This document shows positions 17,048 through 25,358 of a stretch of DNA of 64,000 nucleotides, piece by piece. The notes under the pieces were generated by a model. That model searched no databases. It saw only the letters and a program-made list of their open reading frames with translations, and had not been told where the DNA came from. A program made the translations under genes and the position numbers. How positions within the stretch are numbered: position 1 is the stretch's first letter; every line of letters begins with the position of its first letter. Origin of the DNA: an uncultured Christensenella sp. (lineage in GTDB: Bacteria > Bacillota > Clostridia > Christensenellales > Borkfalkiaceae); contig CAJTUK010000006.1 in assembly GCA_910579525.1 (NCBI GenBank), forward strand, positions 124,001 through 188,000, written 5' to 3'.

Positions 17048-17764
17048 TCACCATAATTTGATTTGCCACAGCAGCGGCGCTTCGTTAAGGATAATTATTT
17101 GTAAAACCATTGCGAGCGTGTCTAAAACTATTGCCACACCCAGCGTGCAGTCTATTATTTTGGCAACTTTGAAAGGTTGCTTTTTTTGCATAAGTTTGAG
17201 GAACGGCCCCTGCGCGAATTTAAAAATAATATATGCTCCCGCGCCGTATCCGAGAGACGGAATAAGCCCCGCGTACTGCGTTACCTGTAAAGGCAGGTTA
17301 GAGTAATTCCACAGTTGCACTCCAAAGCATTTATCCCATAAATTCCCCACGCCGAGCTCGCCTAAAAACACCGCAAAGCAGGTTACGCCGAACACAATAA
17401 CGTTAGAAAGTATCTTTGTTTTGAGAGTTTTGGTTTTAAATATTCTTTTGCCGAAAAAAGCTATATCGTCCGCTTCGCCAAAGCATATATGCAGGGCAAA
17501 CGGAATTAAAGCGTACGGAGAAATAAACGGCAGAACGTGAAAGCGCGAGTCGATAACTCCGCCTGTAACGGCCTTTACGGCGTTTTCCGCAATCCAGCCC
17601 GCGAAGGCGAAAATTATGCCCGAAAGATATAAATAAACAAATTCCACGCCGAAAATTTTCAGCCTCTTTTCAGGCGCGGGTTGCGGGGCGGATTCGTCGG
17701 GCTGCGGCGCGAATTCTTGCGTTAGCTCGGGTGCGCCGCCGTCAGGCTTCTTTTTCTTCTTCAT
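17048..17764 (-). CDS. CmpB-like (ABC-transporter type IV family) membrane protein
   Basis: About 238 residues. A Lys/Pro-rich cytoplasmic N terminus of about 40 residues is followed by roughly five transmembrane helices. The motifs FAGWIAENAV, SPYALIPFALH and the segment VQLWNYSNLPLQVTQY match the putative ABC-transporter type IV (CmpB) family, whose function is unknown. I chose the ATG at 17764 because GGAGG lies 6 nt upstream; earlier in-frame ATGs exist at 17770 and 17791. The gene overlaps the end of the PlsY-like gene by about 23 nt, so it is the last gene of a three-gene operon. Confidence 0.75.
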   Translation of the reverse strand: MKKKKKPDGGAPELTQEFAPQPDESAPQPAPEKRLKIFGVEFVYLYLSGIIFAFAGWIAENAVKAVTGGVIDSRFHVLPFISPYALIPFALHICFGEADDIAFFGKRIFKTKTLKTKILSNVIVFGVTCFAVFLGELGVGNLWDKCFGVQLWNYSNLPLQVTQYAGLIPSLGYGAGAYIIFKFAQGPFLKLMQKKQPFKVAKIIDCTLGVAIVLDTLAMVLQIIILNEAPLLWQIKLW

Positions 17765-18383
17765 CTTCATCCTCCGCAAATTTGTATTCATGCCATTCCT
17801 CTTTAATTTTAACGGCGTGTTTTACTACGGCAATGACTGCAATCAGCCCGCAGCCTGCCGCCACGCACGGCATTTTCAAAATACTTTCGACGGTTACCGA
17901 TATAATTCCGAAAAATATAAAAACCACTATGCTGCGCAAACCGTTGGGTCTGATTTTTATGAGTGCGGAAAAGAAAATATACGGCACTGCAAGAAAGAAA
18001 AAGGAGTAAGAGACGGGCAAAAGCCCAAATAAAACTCCGAACGAAACCGCTATGCATTTGCCGCCGCGGAAACCGTTAAAAATCCCTGCGGCGTGCCCCA
18101 GCACCGGCGCGATAATAACGAGTGTAAACCCCCAGAACTGCGTGTCGAGGAACAGCGCGGCAAGGTGTACGGGTAAAAATCCCTTAAAACAGTCCAAAAA
18201 CAGACATAACAATCCCCATTTTACGCCACAGTGTTTAAAAGTGTTAAACGTTCCGGGGTTGCCGTCGGAACTTAATTCGCACACGTCTTTTTTCAGAACC
18301 GCCGAAGTTATTATTTTCGAGTATAAAACACTCCCCGACAGAAACCCGCCGAATATGAACAGACACCACAAAAACGTTTCCAC
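17742..18383 (-). CDS. PlsY-like glycerol-3-phosphate acyltransferase paralogue
   Basis: 213 residues with about five membrane helices. PlsY transfers the acyl group from acyl-phosphate to glycerol-3-phosphate, the first step of phospholipid synthesis. The three family motifs are recognisable but altered: GSVLYSKI, DGNPGTFNTFKHCG and LGHAAGIFNGFRGGKCIAVSFG. Standard PlsY has GSGNPGATN and GGKGVAT. The Cys in GGKC and the FNGF segment suggest a specialised paralogue, not the housekeeping enzyme. It begins directly at the stop of the glycosyltransferase gene, which links it to membrane-lipid modification. Confidence 0.8.
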   Translation of the reverse strand: METFLWCLFIFGGFLSGSVLYSKIITSAVLKKDVCELSSDGNPGTFNTFKHCGVKWGLLCLFLDCFKGFLPVHLAALFLDTQFWGFTLVIIAPVLGHAAGIFNGFRGGKCIAVSFGVLFGLLPVSYSFFFLAVPYIFFSALIKIRPNGLRSIVVFIFFGIISVTVESILKMPCVAAGCGLIAVIAVVKHAVKIKEEWHEYKFAEDEDEEEKEA

Positions 18384-19484
18384 TTATTCACCGTTTACCT
18401 TTTTAATTATATCTTCGGCGGCGCAGGCGTTCACGGTGCGCCTTTGCGCTTCTTTCAGACTTTCGGAAAGAAGCCCGTCCGCAAGAATTCTTTCAACGGC
18501 TTTTACTGCTCCGGCCGCCGAGCGCGCGTACAACGCCATACCTTTATTTTTAAAATACCGTCTGTTGGCTGTTTCGCACCCCGGAATTGATTTAAGATGC
18601 ACCAGCGGGACGTTCGCAGCCGCCGCTTCCGTGCTTGACAGTCCGCCCGCCTTCGAAAGAGCTACGTCCGCGCTCTTCAAATACAGGTAAATATCAGGCG
18701 TAAAATCCACAATATTTATGGAGGGGGTTGTTTTAAAGGTGTTTTCAAGCCTTTTCTTTAATTTTTCGTTTTTCGCCGGGAAGACGTAAACGGTTTTGTT
18801 TTTGTCGACCGCAAGCTTTTTGCATATTTTGATTATCTTTCCGCAGCCGACGCCCCCGCACAGCACGGCGATAATTTTTCCGTCTATATTCAATCCGAGT
18901 TTTTCTTTTGCTTCGCTCTTTGTAACCGACTTGCCGAAACCGCTCTTGACTGGGATACCCGTAATATAAATTTTACTTTCCGGAATTTTCTTTTTTAAAA
19001 GTTCGTCTTTTACTTTTCCGTCTGCGACAAAGTATCCGTCAAGCGCCGTCTCCCGATAAAAAGGTATGGCGGTGTAGTCGGTTAAAACTCCGTAAGAGGA
19101 CACGTTCAAACCGTAACGGAGCCGCACGGCGGTTACTGCCATCATTGCGAACAGATGCGTACAGATTATCTTGTCAAACTTTTCTTTAATTATATATTCG
19201 TTAAGTTTTTCAGCGCATTTCGAAACGGAGCGGTAGACGGGTGAAGTCAGCCCCGTACTGTCGTAAATCGTTCCGGCAAGATATGCAAGACCGAAAAGAG
19301 CGGGCGCGCGCTTTATCGTGCCGTTGTATATCGCGGCGGTGCGCTTTGCCGATTTTGCGCTTTTGAATTCAAGTGGGTCGCGCACGGCGCAGAATTCCTC
19401 GCCGCATTCGATGCGTTCGGCAAGAGCTTTTGCGGCGCTGTTGTGACCTTCGCCCGTGCCGCAAGTGAGAATAAGTGTTTTCAT
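18384..19484 (-). CDS. Diacylglycerol glycosyltransferase (MGDG synthase/UgtP-like, GT28)
   Basis: 366 residues. The N-terminal MGDG-synthase domain carries CGTGEGHNSAAKAL (residues 8-21), and a C-terminal GT28 domain has LCGGVGCGK, VDFTPDIYLYLKSAD, SKAGGLSSTEA and VHLKSIPGCE, the UDP-sugar and acceptor sites. Such enzymes add glucose or galactose to diacylglycerol, making membrane glycolipids and lipoteichoic acid anchors. It is first in an operon with the PlsY-like and CmpB-like genes, so the three probably supply a specialised glycolipid. Length and motifs are normal. Confidence 0.85.
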   Translation of the reverse strand: MKTLILTCGTGEGHNSAAKALAERIECGEEFCAVRDPLEFKSAKSAKRTAAIYNGTIKRAPALFGLAYLAGTIYDSTGLTSPVYRSVSKCAEKLNEYIIKEKFDKIICTHLFAMMAVTAVRLRYGLNVSSYGVLTDYTAIPFYRETALDGYFVADGKVKDELLKKKIPESKIYITGIPVKSGFGKSVTKSEAKEKLGLNIDGKIIAVLCGGVGCGKIIKICKKLAVDKNKTVYVFPAKNEKLKKRLENTFKTTPSINIVDFTPDIYLYLKSADVALSKAGGLSSTEAAAANVPLVHLKSIPGCETANRRYFKNKGMALYARSAAGAVKAVERILADGLLSESLKEAQRRTVNACAAEDIIKKVNGE

Positions 19485-19793
19485 AAATTGTATCCCGATA
19501 TTTTACAAGTCTATCTTAACCCGCCGTTTCACCGCGTTACAAACGGTTTATGTTCCGCTTATACGCACGGGCTTCGTCCGTACGCTTATTTAAAACAAAT
19601 TTCCCGCCTTTGTTTCGCGCTTTGAAATTATATTATCCCAATGTGACCAAACTGTTAAAAAGAAGTTAAACGAATGAAAAATTGCCGTTTTTAAAAATAA
19701 TTATAAAAAAATTTTAAAATTTACTGTCAAAATCTTTCTTTCGATTGTTATATAGGCGAAAGGACAAATTACCACAACTTCGCGGAGGAGCCC
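19485..19793. other. Divergent intergenic region
   Basis: This 309-bp AT-rich gap holds the start regions of the glycosyltransferase (minus) and the sigma factor (plus). A hairpin formed by CGTACGGACGAAGCCCGTGCG lies near 19565-19590 (read on the minus strand). Near 19725-19753 a TGTCAA, a 17-nt spacer and a TTATAT could serve the sigma gene, but the match to sigma-A is poor. That would fit an autoregulated ECF promoter. I see no RNA gene. Confidence 0.4.
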
Positions 19794-20309
19794 GTGACAT
19801 TAGAAAAACAATTGAAAAAACTTTCGGATGGCGACCAGTCGGCGTTCGAATATATTTACGAGCAGACTTACAAAACGGTCTATTACATCGCTTTGTCTGT
19901 ATTGCGGGAGCGTTCGCTGGCTGAAGACGTTATGCAGTCCGCGTATTTAAACGTTATTAAACACGCGTCGTCGTTTAAGCGCGGTACAAACGTGACCGCA
20001 TGGATTGCAAGAATTGCAAGGAACGAAGCGCTGAATTTAAAGAAAAAACGCGGCCGCGAGGTTTACGTTGACGAACGGATGAATTTACATACGTTCGGTT
20101 CGGCGAGCACCGACGACTACGGGCTTTTAACGGATCTTGCGCGGAAAATATTGCAGGAGGACGAATTTGCCGTTCTTATGCTAATTGCCGCACAGGGATA
20201 CAAGCGCGTGGAGATTTCTGAAATTCTGGGTATGCCGGTTTCGACCGTAACTTATAAATTCAACTGTGCGACCGAAAAAATGCGTAAAGCGCTCGAGGAT
20301 AAACAGTAG
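19794..20309 (+). CDS. ECF-type sigma-70 family RNA polymerase sigma factor
   Basis: 171 residues with a GTG start preceded by GGAGGAG. Region 2 (about residues 15-85) carries AFEYIYEQTYKTVYYIAL, EDVMQSAYLNVIKHAS and TAWIARIARNEALNLKKK. Region 4 (about 110-165) carries the helix-turn-helix RVEISEILGMPVSTVTYKFN. Regions 1 and 3 are absent, typical of extracytoplasmic-function sigma factors. The next gene, 11 nt downstream, encodes a membrane protein with a short cytoplasmic N terminus and a large external repeat domain, probably the cognate anti-sigma or sensor. The signal and regulon are unknown. Confidence 0.9.
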   Translation: MTLEKQLKKLSDGDQSAFEYIYEQTYKTVYYIALSVLRERSLAEDVMQSAYLNVIKHASSFKRGTNVTAWIARIARNEALNLKKKRGREVYVDERMNLHTFGSASTDDYGLLTDLARKILQEDEFAVLMLIAAQGYKRVEISEILGMPVSTVTYKFNCATEKMRKALEDKQ

Positions 20310-20320
20310 AGGTGAATTAT

Positions 20321-23101
20321 ATGGATAACGAACAGTTAATTAGACAACTTTCGGCAGAAGGCAAAAATGTGCCCGACAACCGAAAACTTATAATAAGCAA
20401 AGCAAAATCAGAGGGGCTGATTGGGCTGCAATCGTCGATGGGACCGTCGAGCGTGAACAACGGCGGCAGGACGTCGGCACTCGTTAAAAAGAACAGAATA
20501 ATTGCGGGGATAGCTTCCGCGTTCGTCTTGGGCACGATTGCGGTTGCGACGATTATTCCGTTTACTTCCGGTTCGTTCGGCGGAGTGCTTCCTCCCCCTA
20601 TACCTCCCGTAGGACCTATACTCTGCGAGGAAGAGCTGGGCAACGACTATGCCGTGGGCGCGGTTTCGGCGGCTAAACTTTTGGGGTGCTTCGGAATAGA
20701 TAAAAGCGAAGAGCCGGCGGCAAAGACTTCAAGATATACAAGAGAAGCGTTTGTGGAGCCGGATATCGAAACGCAGATTGATAACTTCGGCACTTATATG
20801 GGAGCTTTCGGCACGTTTTTCGATTTGCCCGAAGATATGGTGGGCGAGTGCACTTTGCCTGACGTAACTAATGATAAATATCCCAACGCCGTGGTGATTA
20901 TGGGGCGTTACGCCAACGGCGAAAAAGCAGATTTTATTATGCGCTATCTCGAAGCCCTCGACGTGGAATATACGGGCAGCGGAGACAAGTACTATTTAGA
21001 GGGCGAAATTTTTATAGACAGCGTAAGCTACTATCTCGAAGGCGAGCGTACGTTTATAACCACAAACGGCAATGCGGAGGCTTACGACCTTGTTTTGCGG
21101 GCTTATCCCGACGCCAAAATAAAGAGCGATTACGTTGAAATGACTATGGGCGTGCGCGACGTGAACGGGCAGGAAGTCCGCTCGTACGACTATAAAGTTA
21201 TTAAAAACAACGCGGAACTTTCGCAAAAGTTGACTTATTTGCCGTCGTTTAAAGACGACGAAGCGTTCAATTTGATTATGAATTACGGAGGCGGCGACAG
21301 TAAATTCACCGTGAACAAGCCGGATGCGAATAAACCTATAATGACCGTAGGGTATGAGATAGGGACTAAAAGAAGCAGTTTCAAGGTCAGCCAGAAGCGC
21401 GGCGACGCGGTTGCGGTTGTAATGAAAAACTTTATTTACGACCCTAACGAAACTGAAAAAACCTGTACGATTAAAGGTTATAAATCGGGTTTGGAGCTTA
21501 CGGACGAAGAGCTTGAAATCCCCGATAAAATAATTATCAAAAACGACGAGTATACCGTAACGGCGATAGGAGGAAGAGCTTTTTATAATCGGGAAGAAAT
21601 AAAGAAGTTAATTGTTCCTTCTTCGGTGAAATCGATAGGCGATTATGCGTTTTCGTCTTGCAAAAATATACAATCTCTCGAACTAAACGAAGGGCTCGAA
21701 ACTATAGGCGATAAGGCTTTTGGAAACTGTGCGGCGCTCAAATCCTTGCATTTGCCTGCAAGCGTTACAAGTTTATACGGATACGGTACTAGTCCTTTTG
21801 AGTATTGTTCGGGGCTTGAAAGCATAACGGTCGCCGCAGGGAATAATAATTACAGCGCAAAGGGTAACTGTCTGATAGATTCTTACAAAAATCTTATTCT
21901 GGGATGCGTGAACAGCGTTATTACGAATGACGGGTCGGTTGAAATTATAGGCGCGAAAGCTTTTGCGCGGTCTACAATAAAGGGCATAACCATTCCGTCG
22001 ACTGTAACAGGTATTTCAACGGAAGCGTTTGCTCAATGCAATGAGCTGACCCAAATAATTATACCCGACTCTGTAGATTATATTGACTATCAAGCATTCT
22101 GGGATTGTAAAAAGCTGAACTCTATTACGTTGCCGGATAAAGCAATCAGTATAAGAGAGTCCGCATTCGGGGAAACAGAATATTTTTTTGATAAATCAAA
22201 ATGGGACCTCCAACAAGGTTATAGTGCACTTTATATCGGTAAACATCTGATTTCATTCGAAAGTACTTACGGGTACGGAGACGCTCTTCCCGATATGGTA
22301 GTAAAATACGGAACCATTACTATTGCGGACGGCGCTTTCAATAACGGATACGGTCATTTCGGAAATTACAATAGTATAACTTTAAATAACGAGCTTGAGT
22401 TGATAGGTCACGCTACGCATATCGGAGGAAGAGGTTGTCGGGCAATTTTATTTGCCAGCGGAGATTATAGTAATAACGGGAAATACAGTATTCAAAATAA
22501 TTGTTTAATCGACGTACAAATGAGCGCTGTTATTGCAGGTTGCGATGCGAGCATTATACCCGAAAGTGATTTTATTCGTAAAATCGAGTTTTTTGCGTTT
22601 GCAGGTTGCAATTTTGAAGAATTTGTTATTCCGTCAAATATTAACAGCATATCATCGTACGCATTTAATGACAGCGGTATCAGAAAGGTTACTATTTCCA
22701 ATAAAGTGAGTTTTATAGGTACCGGTGCGTTCAGAAGTTGCGCCCGGCTGGAGACTGTTATTTTTGAAGAAGCACCGGAAGATAAAGACGACTATTATAA
22801 TTATAGTTTAATGTTGGAAGAATGTTTTATTTATTGTGATTCGCTTCAAACGGTAGTGTTCCCAAAACATATGACGGATGTGCGTGAGCCTTTCGGAAAT
22901 TGTGAAAAATTAGAATCGGTAAGTATTTCAATGAATGATAATCTGAAAATATATTCGCTTGCCGAAAGCTGCTTTAATTTTTCAAGAGTGGACTTTGACG
23001 GAACGATGGCGGAATGGAACAGCGTTTATTCGGACTCGTACGGATTGCATTTCGAGGTCGTTTGCACGGACGGCACCATACAGCCGGATATCCATCAATA
23101 A
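20321..23101 (+). CDS. Membrane-anchored BspA-type leucine-rich-repeat protein, candidate anti-sigma sensor
   Basis: 926 residues from the ATG at 20321, chosen over the upstream GTG because AGAGG is correctly spaced. There are about 50 cytoplasmic residues, one transmembrane helix (IIAGIASAFVLGTIAVATII), a Pro-rich linker, a region of unclear fold, and from about residue 400 onward many LRR_5/BspA repeats. Examples are IGGRAFYNREEIKKLIVPSS, IGDYAFSSCKNIQSLEL and ISTEAFAQCNELTQIIIPD. BspA repeats bind host matrix or glycans in other bacteria. The arrangement (sigma factor, then a type-II membrane protein with a short inner domain) resembles sigma/anti-sigma pairs such as SigI-RsgI. No zinc-finger anti-sigma motif is visible, so this role is inference. 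Confidence 0.75.
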   Translation: MDNEQLIRQLSAEGKNVPDNRKLIISKAKSEGLIGLQSSMGPSSVNNGGRTSALVKKNRIIAGIASAFVLGTIAVATIIPFTSGSFGGVLPPPIPPVGPILCEEELGNDYAVGAVSAAKLLGCFGIDKSEEPAAKTSRYTREAFVEPDIETQIDNFGTYMGAFGTFFDLPEDMVGECTLPDVTNDKYPNAVVIMGRYANGEKADFIMRYLEALDVEYTGSGDKYYLEGEIFIDSVSYYLEGERTFITTNGNAEAYDLVLRAYPDAKIKSDYVEMTMGVRDVNGQEVRSYDYKVIKNNAELSQKLTYLPSFKDDEAFNLIMNYGGGDSKFTVNKPDANKPIMTVGYEIGTKRSSFKVSQKRGDAVAVVMKNFIYDPNETEKTCTIKGYKSGLELTDEELEIPDKIIIKNDEYTVTAIGGRAFYNREEIKKLIVPSSVKSIGDYAFSSCKNIQSLELNEGLETIGDKAFGNCAALKSLHLPASVTSLYGYGTSPFEYCSGLESITVAAGNNNYSAKGNCLIDSYKNLILGCVNSVITNDGSVEIIGAKAFARSTIKGITIPSTVTGISTEAFAQCNELTQIIIPDSVDYIDYQAFWDCKKLNSITLPDKAISIRESAFGETEYFFDKSKWDLQQGYSALYIGKHLISFESTYGYGDALPDMVVKYGTITIADGAFNNGYGHFGNYNSITLNNELELIGHATHIGGRGCRAILFASGDYSNNGKYSIQNNCLIDVQMSAVIAGCDASIIPESDFIRKIEFFAFAGCNFEEFVIPSNINSISSYAFNDSGIRKVTISNKVSFIGTGAFRSCARLETVIFEEAPEDKDDYYNYSLMLEECFIYCDSLQTVVFPKHMTDVREPFGNCEKLESVSISMNDNLKIYSLAESCFNFSRVDFDGTMAEWNSVYSDSYGLHFEVVCTDGTIQPDIHQ

Positions 23102-23181
23102 TTTTTCCGCAATGGCGCGGAGCAAATAGGGAGAGTTATCTCCGTTAATAAGAATACACTGCATTTTGTCCTTTTATAAAG

Positions 23182-23215
23182 CCGCAGGACGGAGCAATTT
23201 TGCTCCGTCCTGCGG
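23182..23215 (+). terminator. Intrinsic terminator after the sigma/LRR operon
   Basis: A 15-bp stem (CCGCAGGACGGAGCA) with a 4-nt loop is followed by TCTTTT. Confidence 0.85.
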
Positions 23216-23337
23216 TCTTTTATATAGAATGTTATAATCATACGGCTCTGTTATAGGACAGTTTGTTTTGATCCCCCGCTCGCAAGGCGACTCCGTTTCC
23301 GCGCGTTCCCTTGTCCTGTGCGGGTTGCCGGAGCAAT

Positions 23338-23363
23338 AAAAAGCCCGCCGAAACATCGGCGGG
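23338..23363 (-). terminator. Intrinsic terminator of tRNA-Gln
   Basis: An 8-bp stem (CCCGCCGA/TCGGCGGG) with an AACA loop is followed, on the minus strand, by CTTTTTATT. It lies about 95 nt downstream of tRNA-Gln. The space between holds two copies of TTGGGACT and no clear gene. Confidence 0.65.
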
Positions 23364-23456
23364 TATGCAAACGGCTTTTAAGTTGGGACTGAATTGGGAC
23401 TAAATTTTATAAAACATAAAAAAACGGGCAAAAATAAGCATTTTTACTCGTTTTAG

Positions 23457-23531
23457 TGGCTGGGGCGAAGTGATTCGAACACCCGAATGACGGAGTCAGA
23501 GTCCGTTGCCTTACCGCTTGGCGACGCCCCA
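23457..23531 (-). tRNA. tRNA-Gln (anticodon CUG)
   Basis: A 75-nt cloverleaf on the minus strand with encoded CCA. The acceptor UGGGGCG pairs with CGCCCCA. The D arm contains CCAAGCGGUAAGG, the anticodon stem ACGGA/UCCGU closes the loop CUCUGAC (anticodon CUG), and the T loop is UUCGAAU. The U1-A72 pair and overall sequence match bacterial tRNA-Gln. It reads CAG codons; the UUG isoacceptor is not in this window. Confidence 0.93.
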
Positions 23532-23633
23532 ATATGAAACGGATTTGTATAAACCCGCTGATTTACTTAATTATTATATATATAAAACCCGAAAAAAACA
23601 AGCGATTTTAACGGGTTTATTTTATTTTTTGCG

Positions 23634-24407
23634 CTAAATTTTGCCGCCGCGTTTTTTATTGCTTACGGGTTTTATATCGGAGGCGTTTTCCTCTTTTTTT
23701 ATTTTGTATTCCACCGCCGCGACGGAGGCGAAATAAACGGCTTTTGCTCCGGCGGCGAGTAACTTTCCGGTTAAGACGTTTGCGGTTGTTCCGGTGGTCA
23801 AAACGTCGTCTGTCAACAGCAGAATTTTATCTTTTACGGCTTCCGGATTTTTAACGGCAAAACAACCTTTCAAATTTTGCTCTCGTTGTTTGAGAGTCAG
23901 CGTCTTTTGTTCCGCGGTGTCTTTTGTCTTTTCAAGCGCGTCCTTGATCACCGGCGCGTTTAGTTTTTCGGAAAGGCATTTTGCAAGCAGAAGCGACTGG
24001 TTATAACCGCGTTTTTTCAGCGCTTTTTTTGTCATGGGAACGTATACGATTGCGTCGAAAGAGGGAAACTCGGTAAGTTTATCGTAAATAAGAGCGGAAA
24101 AGTATTCCTTTAAATAAGCTGCGCCGTTCTTATATTTTTGTATTAGTATAACCGCTCCGTTTTCGTAAACGAGGGCAGAAACGCCCTTTTTGTAAGCGGG
24201 GACTACGGCTTTACATTCAAGGCAGATTTCAGGACGCACGGTACGCCTTCCGCATACGGGGCAAGCCGCCGCGTCGTTAAAAATAACGCTCTTTTTGCAG
24301 TCGGCGCAAAGGTTGCTTCCGAACGATTCACCCCCGCATATGTCGCAAGTAAAGTCGTTTGGAAAGAAAGTTTCCGCGAAAATTCTTTTGAAATTTTTCA
24401 AATTCAA
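23634..24407 (-). CDS. comF: ComF family phosphoribosyltransferase-like protein
   Basis: 257 residues. An N-terminal zinc ribbon (CDICGG, CADCKK, CPVCGR, CLECKA) is followed by a phosphoribosyltransferase fold with the PRPP loop ILLLTDDVLTTGTT near residue 200 and the family signature MTKKALKKRGYNQSLLLAK. ComFC is needed for DNA uptake during competence in several bacteria and binds single-stranded DNA machinery. Many non-competent clostridia also keep it. Length and motifs are normal. It stands alone, after ktr genes on the same strand with a 150-nt gap. Confidence 0.88.
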   Translation of the reverse strand: MNLKNFKRIFAETFFPNDFTCDICGGESFGSNLCADCKKSVIFNDAAACPVCGRRTVRPEICLECKAVVPAYKKGVSALVYENGAVILIQKYKNGAAYLKEYFSALIYDKLTEFPSFDAIVYVPMTKKALKKRGYNQSLLLAKCLSEKLNAPVIKDALEKTKDTAEQKTLTLKQREQNLKGCFAVKNPEAVKDKILLLTDDVLTTGTTANVLTGKLLAAGAKAVYFASVAAVEYKIKKEENASDIKPVSNKKRGGKI

Positions 24408-24560
24408 TGATTTATCCTTAAATATAGGCTGTTTTTGTCGAAATTATGGTTAAACCTTTTAGCCGCGGCGCCGCAAGCGCACGATAAGAGGCGGTATTTC
24501 GGGCATATTGCGGGGTCTACGCGGTATAAACCGCAAAAACCGCGCGTAAGAAAAAGTTTT

Positions 24561-25214
24561 TTACTTTTGTTTGTTTGTAAAAGCCATAATTCTTTCCGTA
24601 TTGCCGAAAACGACCATTTTGTCGCCGTCTTCGAATTCGGTGGCGGCGGTGGGGGCCGGCATGATTTTGTTGCCCTTTTTAATGGTTAAAATATTTATGT
24701 CGTATTTCCCGCGGGGATTTATTTCCATAATGGTTTTCCCGACCCATTTATGCGGTACGGCGATTTCGAAAATAGAAAATTCGTTGTCGAGTTCGATATA
24801 GTCGTAAACTTTTTGCGAGTTAATCTTAACCGCCAGTTTTTCCGCTATATCGCGGTTGGGGTATATAACTTCGTCCGCGCCGACGTGAAATAAAAACTTG
24901 CGCTGAATATCCGTATTTGCTTTAGAAACTACGTAATTGGCGCCCATATCCTTTAATAAAGAAGTTATTTCGAGCGAGCTCTGAAAGTCGTCCGCAATGG
25001 TAACTACGCAAACGTCGTAAGAGGGCACATCCAGCGTTTTAAGGCTTTCCGCATTCATACAGTTTGCTATTACGGCGCCTGTGTATTTGGGGGCGAGCAG
25101 ATTGATAACGTCTTCGTCCTTGTCGACTATCATAACCTCGTCGCCCATATTTATAAGTTTTTCGCCCAGAATTTGACCGAACTGTCCCATACCTATAAGT
25201 AAAACAGATTTCAT
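24561..25214 (-). CDS. ktrA: KtrA/TrkA-type potassium channel regulatory subunit (RCK protein)
   Basis: 217 residues from the ATG at 25214, which has GGAGACAAAT before it; the frame extends upstream but without a start signal. An N-terminal RCK_N Rossmann domain (VLLIGMGQFGQILGEKL, then VDKDEDVINLL) binds NAD or ATP, and a C-terminal RCK_C domain (residues 135-215) may bind cyclic di-AMP. It gates the membrane subunit encoded just upstream on the same strand. Together they form a Ktr system for potassium uptake and osmotic control. Confidence 0.9.
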   Translation of the reverse strand: MKSVLLIGMGQFGQILGEKLINMGDEVMIVDKDEDVINLLAPKYTGAVIANCMNAESLKTLDVPSYDVCVVTIADDFQSSLEITSLLKDMGANYVVSKANTDIQRKFLFHVGADEVIYPNRDIAEKLAVKINSQKVYDYIELDNEFSIFEIAVPHKWVGKTIMEINPRGKYDINILTIKKGNKIMPAPTAATEFEDGDKMVVFGNTERIMAFTNKQK

Positions 25215-25358
25215 ATTTGTCTCCTTGAATTTAAGGGTTACCGATTCCCCCAACGTTTAAACGTTTCTCCGCGTCGCGGCGAAACTTATTCGATATGTTT
25301 TCGTGTTCCGTCGCAGCATAAAATTATTATTTGCCTGCTTTAAAATTTCGCAACCGCA

